Of a stretch of DNA of 6,310 bases, positions 1-6,053 are shown one piece after another. Location: contig JBKJML010000277.1 of NCBI GenBank assembly GCA_046596415.1, forward strand, positions 1-6,310. The letters run 5' to 3'. Numbering within the stretch: the first letter of the stretch is position 1; each line of letters begins with the position of its first letter. The notes beneath the pieces were generated by a model that made no database searches, was not told the DNA's origin, and worked only from the letters and a program-made list of their open reading frames with translations. Origin of the DNA: JBKJML01 sp046596415. GTDB taxonomy: Bacteria > Actinomycetota > Thermoleophilia > Gaiellales > Gaiellaceae. A program made the translations under genes and the position numbers.

Positions 1-687
1 CACCATCACGCGGGTTGCGAACTTGAAGACTTCACGTCCGTTCATCTTGACGAGTCGGTCGGCGTCCTCAAAGTGCCGCGACCCGCTACCGGGGAGCCAG
101 AGGTTCTCGCCGCCGCCACCGTCGGCGCCAAGCTCGAAGCCGAGGAAGCCGCCTTCGTCGACTGCCTCGAGGACGACGGCGCCCGCACCGTCGCCGAACA
201 GGACGAGAGTCGAGCGGTCCTCCCAGTCGAGGATCTTCGAGAGCACGTCGCCCCCGACGACAAGCGCGCGGTGTGCAAGGCCGGCCGCGAGCATGCTGTA
301 CGCCTGGGCGAGCGCGTACATGAAACCGGTGCAGCCGGCGAGCAGGTCGTAGGCGGCGGCGTCCGGCATCCCGAGCTGGTCGGCGAGGAGCGCCGAGCTC
401 GTCGGGAACATCATGTCCGGCGTCACTGTCGCGACGATGATCAGGTCGATCGAGGCGGCCGTGACGCCGGCCCGCTCGAGCGCCTGGGTGGCCGCCGGCA
501 GTGCTATGTCGGTGAGCGCTTCGTCGGCGGCGGCGAAGTGTCGCTGCTTGATCCCGGTCCGCTCCTGGATCCACTCGTCGGTCGTGTCGACGAACTGGCG
601 CAGGTCGTCATTCGTGTAGATGCGCTCCGGCACGTGCGTGCCGAGGCCGGTGATCCCGATCCGCTTCGCGGTCGCCGCGCCGATCAC
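1..687 (-). CDS. fabH: 3-oxoacyl-[ACP] synthase III (KAS III, FabH), 3' end cut by window edge
   Basis: FabH condenses an acyl-CoA primer with malonyl-ACP, the first elongation step of type II fatty-acid synthesis in the cytoplasm; primer choice sets straight- versus branched-chain lipids. The 229 visible residues follow the family from its first strand. RIGITGLGTHVPE lies near residues 9-21, DTTDEWIQERTGI at about 34-46, and the catalytic cysteine is Cys119 in LLAGCTGF. GDGAGAVVL follows at 165-173 and MNGREVFKFATR at 215-226. Family members are about 310-340 residues, so roughly the last 90, including the expected active-site His and Asn, lie beyond position 1. The start is GTG at 687-685, overlapping the fabZ stop as GTGA; a weak GGTGG lies 10 nt upstream. 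AGC before the active-site Gly resembles mycobacterial FabH more than the AAC of E. coli (from memory). Assignment to KAS III is secure; substrate preference cannot be read from the sequence. Confidence 0.96.
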   Translation of the reverse strand, partial: MIGAATAKRIGITGLGTHVPERIYTNDDLRQFVDTTDEWIQERTGIKQRHFAAADEALTDIALPAATQALERAGVTAASIDLIIVATVTPDMMFPTSSALLADQLGMPDAAAYDLLAGCTGFMYALAQAYSMLAAGLAHRALVVGGDVLSKILDWEDRSTLVLFGDGAGAVVLEAVDEGGFLGFELGADGGGGENLWLPGSGSRHFEDADRLVKMNGREVFKFATRVMV

Positions 688-1124
688 GACGACCGGTCCA
701 CCGCGAAGGTGAGCGTCCCTCGTACGGCAAGCTCGCCGTTCACCGTCGCCCGCGCCTTGCCACGCCCGATCGGGCCGCGCATCGCCTCGAGGTCGCAGGT
801 CAGCTCGAGCACGTCGCCCGGCCGAACGACGCGTTTGAAGCGAACGTCGTCGATGCCGGCGAAGAGCGCGAGCTTACCGCGGTTCTCGGCTTCACTGAGG
901 ACGGCGACCGCGCCTGCCTGGGCGAGCGCCTCGACCATCTTCACGCCCGGCATGATCGGGTTGCCGGGGAAGTGACCGGCGCAGTCCTCCTCGGTCACCG
1001 TCTTGCGCGCCACGACGCGGGCGCCGGGCACGAGCTCGATCACCTCGTCGAGCAGCAAGAACGGGTCGCGGTGCGGGAGGATCGCCTCGATCTCCGCGCG
1101 GCCGAGCGGCAGCGTCACGCTCAC
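684..1124 (-). CDS. fabZ: 3-hydroxyacyl-[ACP] dehydratase FabZ
   Basis: FabZ removes water from (3R)-hydroxyacyl-ACP to give trans-2-enoyl-ACP in the fatty-acid elongation cycle. The 146-residue product has the usual family length and is a complete single hotdog domain. LPHRDPFLLLD at residues 16-26 is the N-terminal FabZ signature. The active-site block is GHFPGNPIMPGVKMVEALAQ at 50-69, with catalytic His51 and Glu65. The strand KLALFAGIDDVRFKRVVRPGD follows, with the substrate-tunnel region near the Phe and the conserved PGD. One small oddity is Lys62 in PGVKM, where a hydrophobic residue is common. The start GTG at 1124-1122 overlaps the TGA of the sigma-factor gene as GTGA; a GGGAG lies at 1140-1136, 11 nt upstream. 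An internal GTG two codons later is possible. Its stop overlaps the fabH start in the same way, so fabZ and fabH are probably translationally coupled. The frame stays open upstream inside the sigma gene, but that part is Arg-rich and does not resemble FabZ. Confidence 0.97.
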   Translation of the reverse strand: MSVTLPLGRAEIEAILPHRDPFLLLDEVIELVPGARVVARKTVTEEDCAGHFPGNPIMPGVKMVEALAQAGAVAVLSEAENRGKLALFAGIDDVRFKRVVRPGDVLELTCDLEAMRGPIGRGKARATVNGELAVRGTLTFAVDRSS

Positions 1125-1723
1125 GCCGAGAACAGCTCCCGCAGCCCGGCTCTGCCGCGGTGGGCGTAGCACTTGGCGGTGCCGACCGGCATCCCCTCGG
1201 CAGCCGAGATCTCTTCGAAGCTCCAGTCGAACGCGTCCTTCAGAACGACAACGGTCGCCTGACGGGGCGAGAGCTCCGCCAGACAGGCGCCGAGCTCGGC
1301 CCGCAACTCCGCTGCCTCCGCCGCGCCGGCCGGGTCGGTGTCTCCGGCGATGCGCCGGTCGTCGTCCAGCGGCTCGCAACGGCGGGCCGCCTGCCGTTTC
1401 GCGACGTCGCGGCACGCGTTGACGGTGAGCCGGTGCAGCCAGGTCGAGAAGGCCGCCTCGCCTCGGAACTGGCCGAGCTTCAAACAGAGTTTCGCGAGCG
1501 CCTCCTGGGCAGCATCGCGGGCGTCCTCGCGATCATCCAACAGGTGTCTGGCCAGGCCCTCGACGCGCGGCGCGTGCCGCTCGCAGAGTGCGGCCAGCGC
1601 CTGCTGATCGCCACCCTTTGCGCGTGTCACGAGAATCGGGTCGCTCAGCCGAGCATGAACGAGCGGCGCCTCAGGGCGCAACTCACGGCCGATCGGACGC
1701 GCCTTGCGAAGAGACGGTTGCAC
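1121..1723 (-). CDS. ECF-type (group 4) sigma-70 family RNA polymerase sigma factor
   Basis: This is a small sigma factor that would direct RNA polymerase to a specific promoter set. With GTG at 1723 it has 200 residues and only the two domains expected of an ECF sigma. Sigma-70 region 2 is at about 44-115: DAAQEALAKL is region 2.2, and FRGEAAFSTWLHRLTVNACRD at about 86-106 covers the 2.3/2.4 melting and -10 recognition helices. An acidic/Ala-rich linker precedes region 4 at about 139-200, with LSPRQATVVVLKD and the helix-turn-helix around FEEISAAEGMPVGTAKCYAHR. The start is uncertain. No ATG exists, GTG 1723 lacks a good ribosome site, and TTG 1681 (186 aa) and GTG 1630 (169 aa) are alternatives. 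GTG 1630 would begin inside the conserved ILVTRAKGGD segment and is least likely. No anti-sigma gene follows; the next gene is fabZ, overlapping by 4 bp. The signal it answers to is unknown. The subgroup cannot be assigned by eye. Confidence 0.93.
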   Translation of the reverse strand: MQPSLRKARPIGRELRPEAPLVHARLSDPILVTRAKGGDQQALAALCERHAPRVEGLARHLLDDREDARDAAQEALAKLCLKLGQFRGEAAFSTWLHRLTVNACRDVAKRQAARRCEPLDDDRRIAGDTDPAGAAEAAELRAELGACLAELSPRQATVVVLKDAFDWSFEEISAAEGMPVGTAKCYAHRGRAGLRELFSA

Positions 1724-1732
1724 GGAACCGTC
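1713..1732. repeat. Perfect 7-bp inverted repeat around the putative sigma-factor start
   Basis: GACGGTT (1713-1719) and AACCGTC (1726-1732) are exact reverse complements separated by 6 nt. In the minus-strand transcript the candidate GTG start (1723-1721) lies in the loop. The stem follows the amidase stop by 17 nt. No U-run follows, so it is not a typical intrinsic terminator. It could be an operator, an RNA hairpin that affects initiation or mRNA stability, or chance. The match is exact; any function is inference. Confidence 0.4.
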
Positions 1733-1749
1733 GAGTCTACTGACCGCCT

Positions 1750-3855
1750 CTAGGGTCGGCGCGTGGGCTTGCTCGCGTTCCCGGCGACGTCCCAGGCAAC
1801 GATCCGGGCGCGCTTCGCGAAGCTGACTTCGTCGATCAGCGTCTCGCCCGCCTCGGGGACCTCCTGGCGCACACTCCTCCCATCGGCGACGACCGTGAGC
1901 GTCACGGGCTCGTTGACCCACACCCGCAGCGGTGCCAGCGAGATGATCCGGACCTGCGGCGGGCGGGTGTCCGCGAGGAACGGGAGCTGCATGGTCGACA
2001 CGCCGACCTGGTCGATCGCCTGTACCTCGACGTCGTAGCCGCCGTCGAGCAGCCTGCCGAGGCGCTTCGCGCCGTTCCAGCCGACCTGGTTGATGCCAAT
2101 CGGGAGCGAGCCCTCGAACGGGGTCGCAACCCACCTGCCCTGCCTGAGGATCCGGACCTTGATCTTCGCCGGCGACTCGAGCGCGAAGGAAAAGGCGATC
2201 AGGTCACCGCGGCCGTCGCCGTTCGGCGAGAACGCGGGCGGCGCGGCATCGAGGTCGCCGAGCGTCCGGGTTACCGTCACCTGAACGACGCCGGTGGCCT
2301 CGATGCCGTCAGCGCCTCGCGCAACGACTTGCACCTGGTAGACGGCGTCCGGCAGGTCGAGTGCGCTGAAACGGTAGGCGTGCTCGCCGGCGCCCTGCCG
2401 GACGCGCACGAGTTGCGCGACCTTGTTGCCGAGCACGTCCAGTGCGTTGATCGTCACCTGAGCGGCGGTCGAGAGGGTGTAGGTGACCGTGGTCGCGTCG
2501 GCAACTTCGTCGGCGTTCGGGCTGATCGTCTCCGGGTCGGCAGCAACGTTCGTCACACGGGCCGGCGCCGCGGGGCCGGCCGCGCCGAGCGTGCCGGTCG
2601 CCGCGCGTGAGCCCGCGCCGGCCGAGATCGACCACGCGTACGACGTGCCTGCGGCGAGCGAGGCGTCCCAGGCCCAGTCGACCGCCGAGCCGGTTCCCGA
2701 GCCGGTCGCCACGGGGGAACCGAGCGGGTCCGCGACGGTCACGACCCAGGGGAGCGTGCCGGAGAGCCGGGCACGAAAGCGAACTGGCCCGCCGAGCGCG
2801 CCCGTCACCGTCGGCGCGTACACCTTCGGCAGCCCGAGCCGGGCCGCACCGGCGGCAATCGCGTCGAGTTGGCGATAGAGCGCGTCGCCGGGGCAGGCGG
2901 TGAAGCCGGTGTCGCGATGCCCGGAGACCGCCCGCATGAAAGCGGGGAGGCCGGCTGCGAAGCGGGCGTTGCCGCCGGAGATCGCCGAGAGAGTCGAGAG
3001 GGGATCGACGTGGGCGACGTCGAGGCGCCAGGCGATCAGCTTCTCGAGGGTCGCCTGCGCCTCCGGTGTGATGCCCGCGCCGGTGTACTCGCCGATCAGC
3101 GCGATCCCGACCGAGCCCGTGTTGAACCCCTCGGCGTGCGCACCGACGACGTTGCGCTCCACACCCCCGTACCGGCCCTCGAACACCTGGCCGTAGCGAT
3201 CGACGAGAAAGTTGTAGCCGATGTCGTTCCAGCCGTTCCCCTTCACGTGGTAGAGCTCGATCCCACGGACGATCGCGGCCGACTCGGCCCGCGTGTACTT
3301 GTTGGCGCCCGCCGTGTGGTGGACGACTGCGAAGCGGATCGCCGGTGCGAACGACGGCTGCGAGCGGCGGATCGTCTCGTCGGCGTTCCAGCCGGAGCGG
3401 CTGACGAGCGGCGGAGCAGCCGCGCTCGCCGGCGCGCGCGTCGGAACGAGCGACGCCGGGCTCCAGACGAACCAGGCGCGCAAGCGGCGGACGCGGCCGT
3501 GGAGCCGGTACTCGATCCGGTCCGAGGCGCCCGTCCAGTAGGGGTTGCCGAGCCGCCAGCCGGAGCGGCTCCGCTCGCGGGCCCCCGGGTCGGGCCGGTC
3601 CTCGTCTTCGGGTGCGGCGCCATTCCAGCGGCTCCAGCGACCGGCGAGCGTCCTCGTCCGAAACTCCACCGCGCCCGCCCCCTGCCAGTGCAGCCCGACC
3701 ACCGTGAAGCGAGGAGTGGCCTGCGCCGCCGCGAGCGAGCGCACGCCCGCAAGCGGCACGTCGCGGGCAACGATCGTGGCCCCGACGGAAGCGTGCGCGG
3801 GCGGAGCCACCGCAAAGGCGACCGCGAGCGCGAAGATGAGACGGCGCGATTTCAA
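1750..3855 (-). CDS. Secreted PGRP/Amidase_2-type N-acetylmuramoyl-L-alanine amidase with FlgD-like Ig domains
   Basis: This is a probable zinc amidase that cuts the bond between muramic acid and the stem peptide of peptidoglycan, acting outside the membrane. The 701-residue product starts with a signal peptide: KSRR, a hydrophobic run, and a likely cut after AHA near residue 22. A beta-rich domain common in actinobacterial homologues spans about 25-135 (VVGLHWQGAGAVEFRTR). The PGRP/Amidase_2 domain is at about 153-330. Likely zinc ligands are His179 (VVHHTAG), His313 (SGHRD) and Cys321 (ACPGD), with Tyr214 in GYNFLVD as the catalytic Tyr. An Fn3-like segment (345-430) follows. Two FlgD-type Ig repeats then begin with SPNADE (about 445) and SPNGDG (about 543). 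A last Ig-like part ends near DVAGN. There is no C-terminal anchor. TTG 3855 is chosen because AGGAA lies just upstream; GTG 3870 (706 aa) is possible but has no ribosome site. It heads the minus-strand operon. Confidence 0.93.
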   Translation of the reverse strand: MKSRRLIFALAVAFAVAPPAHASVGATIVARDVPLAGVRSLAAAQATPRFTVVGLHWQGAGAVEFRTRTLAGRWSRWNGAAPEDEDRPDPGARERSRSGWRLGNPYWTGASDRIEYRLHGRVRRLRAWFVWSPASLVPTRAPASAAAPPLVSRSGWNADETIRRSQPSFAPAIRFAVVHHTAGANKYTRAESAAIVRGIELYHVKGNGWNDIGYNFLVDRYGQVFEGRYGGVERNVVGAHAEGFNTGSVGIALIGEYTGAGITPEAQATLEKLIAWRLDVAHVDPLSTLSAISGGNARFAAGLPAFMRAVSGHRDTGFTACPGDALYRQLDAIAAGAARLGLPKVYAPTVTGALGGPVRFRARLSGTLPWVVTVADPLGSPVATGSGTGSAVDWAWDASLAAGTSYAWSISAGAGSRAATGTLGAAGPAAPARVTNVAADPETISPNADEVADATTVTYTLSTAAQVTINALDVLGNKVAQLVRVRQGAGEHAYRFSALDLPDAVYQVQVVARGADGIEATGVVQVTVTRTLGDLDAAPPAFSPNGDGRGDLIAFSFALESPAKIKVRILRQGRWVATPFEGSLPIGINQVGWNGAKRLGRLLDGGYDVEVQAIDQVGVSTMQLPFLADTRPPQVRIISLAPLRVWVNEPVTLTVVADGRSVRQEVPEAGETLIDEVSFAKRARIVAWDVAGNASKPTRRP

Positions 3856-3957
3856 CTGGTTCCTGCACACAGGGTGCGAGTTGCCCCGTTCGACGGCAAG
3901 GCTCGGAAGCCCTTGTTTGCGAAACCCTTACGTTTTCACGGGTACGATTGGTGCGCA
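3856..3957. promoter_or_regulatory. Divergent promoter region between amidase operon and nfeD-slipin operon
   Basis: This 102-bp gap is the only substantial non-coding stretch and contains the most AT-rich patch of the window (about 3913-3950). Both flanking operons must start transcription here unless they use internal promoters. On the plus strand TACGAT at 3943-3948 fits an actinobacterial -10 (TANNNT), ending 9 nt before the nfeD GTG. A TTGCGA at 3917-3922 is a possible -35, but the 20-nt spacing is long. I could not pick a convincing minus-strand promoter. The patch also holds interleaved GTTT/AAAC elements (GTTTGCGAAAC at 3915-3925, then GTTTTC at 3932-3937) that could be part of an operator. 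Confidence 0.45.
3860..3864 (-). promoter_or_regulatory. Ribosome binding site AGGAA deciding the amidase TTG start
   Basis: On the minus strand AGGAA sits 4 nt before TTG 3855-3853, and the following residues form a clean signal peptide (Lys-Ser-Arg-Arg then a hydrophobic core). The upstream GTG at 3870 has no purine-rich site in front of it. Spacing is rather short, so the call is moderate. Confidence 0.5.
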
Positions 3958-5280
3958 GTGGACGCTCCCCTCCCGCGGGGCCTGACGCTCGTTCTCGCAG
4001 CCCTCGCCGCCACGCTCGCCCTCGCTGGCTCGGCGTCCGCAGGCTCCGACGCGCGCGTGCTCGTGGTCTCGTTCGAGAACGACGTGAACCCGGTGACGCA
4101 GGATTACCTGCTCGGCGAGCTCCGCCGTGGCGAGCGGGACGGGTACGCGGCGGTCGTGATCGAGCTCGACACGCCCGGTGGCCTCGGCTCCTCGATGCGT
4201 GCGATCGTCAAGGGAATCCTGGCCGCGAAGGTGCCGGTCGTCGTCTACGTCGCGCCGGCCGGAGCGAGCGCCGACTCCGCGGGAGCCGTGATCGGCATGG
4301 CCGCCGACGTGCTGGCAATGGCGCCGCAGACGAACATCGGCTCCTCGACCCCGATCTCAACCACCGGCGGGGACTTCTCCAAGGACCTGCGGCGCAAGAT
4401 CGTCAACGACGCTGCTGCCTACATCGGCGAGCTGGCGCGCGAGCACGGCCGCAACGTCGGCGAGGCCGAGCGGATGGTGCGCGACGCATCGAACCTCGGT
4501 GCCCGCGAGGCTCTGCGCCTGAACGTGGCCGATCTCGTCGCCGCCGACTACCCGGAGCTCTTCCGCCAACTCGACGGCCTGCGCGTGAAGCCGAAGGGGA
4601 TCGTCGTCGCGACCGGAGCGGCGCCGGCAGTCGACCGCGTCGAGATGTCGCGCTGGAAGCGCGTGCTGGACACTCTGATCGACCCGAACATCGTCACGCT
4701 GCTGCTCTCCGTGGGTCTACTCGGGATCGTGGTCGAGCTCTGGAATCCCGGCCTGATCTTCCCCGGCACGGTCGGTGCCGTCTCGCTCATCCTCGGCCTC
4801 TACGGGCTCCAGGTGCTGCCCGTGTCGGCCGCGGGCGTCCTGTTGATGCTCCTGGCGGCCGCGTTCCTGCTCGCGGAGCCGTTCGTCACGAGCCATGGAG
4901 CGCTCGCCGTCGCGGGTGGCGTCTTCTTCGTCCTCGGGACACTGCTTCTGTTCGACCCGGCCGGGCCGGTGTACCACGTCTCGCTCCAGGTCTCGATCGG
5001 GATCGCGACGATTCTTGTCGCATCGATAGGGTTCGCCCTGACCAAGGCCGCGAAGCTTCGAGGGACGCCGGTGGCGGTCGGCGCGCACACGCTCGTCGGC
5101 GAGCGCGCCATCGTGCGCCCGGATGGGCACATCCACGTGCAGGGCGAGCTGTGGCGCATCCGGTCTGCCGCCGGGCCGCCTCCCACGCCGGGCGACCACG
5201 TCGAGGTCACCGCAATCGACGAGACGCTCGCGCTCGTCGTAGCATCCGACAACACCAACGAAAGGATCGGCTCCCAGTGA
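3958..5280 (+). CDS. Long-form NfeD: ClpP-like membrane serine protease with NfeD OB-fold domain
   Basis: NfeD proteases work with membrane slipins and, in the archaeal Pyrococcus pair, cut the slipin near its hydrophobic C-terminus. The 440-residue product has a signal sequence or first membrane helix (about 8-28). A ClpP-class protease domain follows at about 32-215, then a four- to five-helix membrane region at about 243-362. The C-terminal NfeD OB-fold lies at about 370-430, with VQGELWRIRS and PGDHVEVTAID typical of the fold. The catalytic dyad by comparison with the Pyrococcus enzyme is Ser107 in GASADSAG and Lys147 in LRRKIVND. TPGGL at 72-76 is the expected oxyanion-region motif. Asp106 next to the nucleophile replaces the usual Ala. 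GTG 3958 is chosen because the signal sequence follows at once; upstream codons are antisense to the amidase. No clear Shine-Dalgarno is seen, and a -10-like TACGAT lies 10-15 nt upstream, so the mRNA may be almost leaderless. The slipin gene overlaps its stop. Confidence 0.95.
   Translation: MDAPLPRGLTLVLAALAATLALAGSASAGSDARVLVVSFENDVNPVTQDYLLGELRRGERDGYAAVVIELDTPGGLGSSMRAIVKGILAAKVPVVVYVAPAGASADSAGAVIGMAADVLAMAPQTNIGSSTPISTTGGDFSKDLRRKIVNDAAAYIGELAREHGRNVGEAERMVRDASNLGAREALRLNVADLVAADYPELFRQLDGLRVKPKGIVVATGAAPAVDRVEMSRWKRVLDTLIDPNIVTLLLSVGLLGIVVELWNPGLIFPGTVGAVSLILGLYGLQVLPVSAAGVLLMLLAAAFLLAEPFVTSHGALAVAGGVFFVLGTLLLFDPAGPVYHVSLQVSIGIATILVASIGFALTKAAKLRGTPVAVGAHTLVGERAIVRPDGHIHVQGELWRIRSAAGPPPTPGDHVEVTAIDETLALVVASDNTNERIGSQ
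5261..5266 (+). promoter_or_regulatory. Ribosome binding site AAAGGA for the slipin gene, inside the nfeD 3' end
   Basis: AAAGGA lies 10 nt before GTG 5277 within the last codons of nfeD. It supports the overlapping GTG start and gives the slipin its own ribosome entry in addition to coupling. Confidence 0.55.
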
Positions 5281-6053
5281 CGCCAGCGCTCGTTGTTCTC
5301 GCGGCAGCAGCCGTGATCGTGCTCATGTTCCTCTTCGCAGCGATCAAAGTCGCGCGCGAGTACGAGCGGGGTGTCGTCTTCCGGCTCGGCCGGCTCCTGC
5401 CCGAGCCGAAGGGCCCCGGGCTCTTCGTGCTGATTCCCGTCGTCGATCGGATGGTGAAGGTCGACCTGCGAACGATCACTCTGAACGTGCCGCCGCAGGA
5501 GGTGATCACGAAGGACAACGTTCCGGTCCGCGTGAACGCCGTCGCCTACTTCCGGATCGTGGAACCGAAGAACGCGATCGTCCAGATCGAGAACTTCATG
5601 GTCGCGACCTCGCAGATCGCCCAGACGACCTTGCGCTCCGTGCTCGGCCAGCACATGCTCGACGAGCTCCTGTCCGAGCGGGACAAGATCAACGCGATCC
5701 TTCAGAACATCATCGACGAGGCGACCTCCCCCTGGGGAATCAAGGTCTCGATCGTCGAGGTGAAGGACGTCGAGATCCCGGCCAGCATGCAGCGCGCGAT
5801 GGCGCGGCAGGCGGAAGCCGAGCGGGAGCGGCGCGCCAAGATCATTGCCGCCGAGGGTGAGTTCCAGGCCTCGCAGAAGCTCTCGGAGGCCGCCGACGTG
5901 ATGGCGAAATCGCCGATGGCGCTCCAGTTGCGCTACCTGCAGACGCTGCTCGAGATCGGTGCCACGAATTCGACGACGATCGTCTTCCCGGCCCCGATCG
6001 ACATGTTGACCGCCTTCATGGGGAAGGCGACCGGCACCGGCGGAGGCTCCTAG
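5277..6053 (+). CDS. Slipin: SPFH/stomatin-like membrane protein
   Basis: Slipins are membrane-anchored SPFH proteins that oligomerise into ring or cage assemblies in the inner membrane and are linked to membrane microdomains and protein quality control. The 258-residue product has one N-terminal membrane helix (about 4-22). REYERGVVFRLGRL at 27-40 and GPGLFVLIPVVDRMVKVDLR at 46-65 are the stomatin signature. The SPFH core continues to about 180, followed by a charged coiled-coil start (AEAERERRAKIIAAEGE, 179-195). Near the end TTIVFPAPIDML at about 233-244 is the hydrophobic segment that corresponds to the region cut by NfeD in the archaeal pair (known for the family; cleavage here is inference). 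The protein ends in a Gly-rich tail. The start GTG overlaps the nfeD TGA as GTGA, with AAAGGA 10 nt upstream, so the two products are probably made in step. The bacterial name ybbK/qmcA is used for E. coli relatives, but orthology is not certain. Its stop overlaps that of the converging MerR gene. Confidence 0.96.
   Translation: MTPALVVLAAAAVIVLMFLFAAIKVAREYERGVVFRLGRLLPEPKGPGLFVLIPVVDRMVKVDLRTITLNVPPQEVITKDNVPVRVNAVAYFRIVEPKNAIVQIENFMVATSQIAQTTLRSVLGQHMLDELLSERDKINAILQNIIDEATSPWGIKVSIVEVKDVEIPASMQRAMARQAEAERERRAKIIAAEGEFQASQKLSEAADVMAKSPMALQLRYLQTLLEIGATNSTTIVFPAPIDMLTAFMGKATGTGGGS

Noticed and set aside
73..975. Long plus-strand open frame of 300 codons
   Set aside because: It is antisense to fabH and fabZ, is rich in Arg/Gly/Asp as expected from GC-biased shadow frames, and shows no family motif.
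1713..1732. Intrinsic terminator between amidase and sigma gene
   Set aside because: The stem is only 7 bp and the following bases are not T-rich on either strand, so it is listed as an inverted repeat instead.
1724..2134. Sigma-factor frame extended to an ATG at 2134
   Set aside because: It would overlap about 380 bp of the amidase 3' end, and the added residues are Arg-rich without similarity to sigma regions.
2309..3868. 519-codon minus-strand frame overlapping the amidase
   Set aside because: The alternative frame is Arg/Ala-rich and lacks a signal peptide or motifs, while the overlapping frame carries the full amidase domain set.
2869..3957. Upstream extension of the nfeD reading frame
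   Set aside because: This part is antisense to the amidase and low-complexity Arg/Ala/Glu-rich. The signal sequence of NfeD begins right after GTG 3958, so the extension is only an open shadow frame.
3948..5276. Upstream extension of the slipin reading frame across nfeD
   Set aside because: It is Arg-rich, in another frame of nfeD, with no family signal; the slipin proper begins at GTG 5277.
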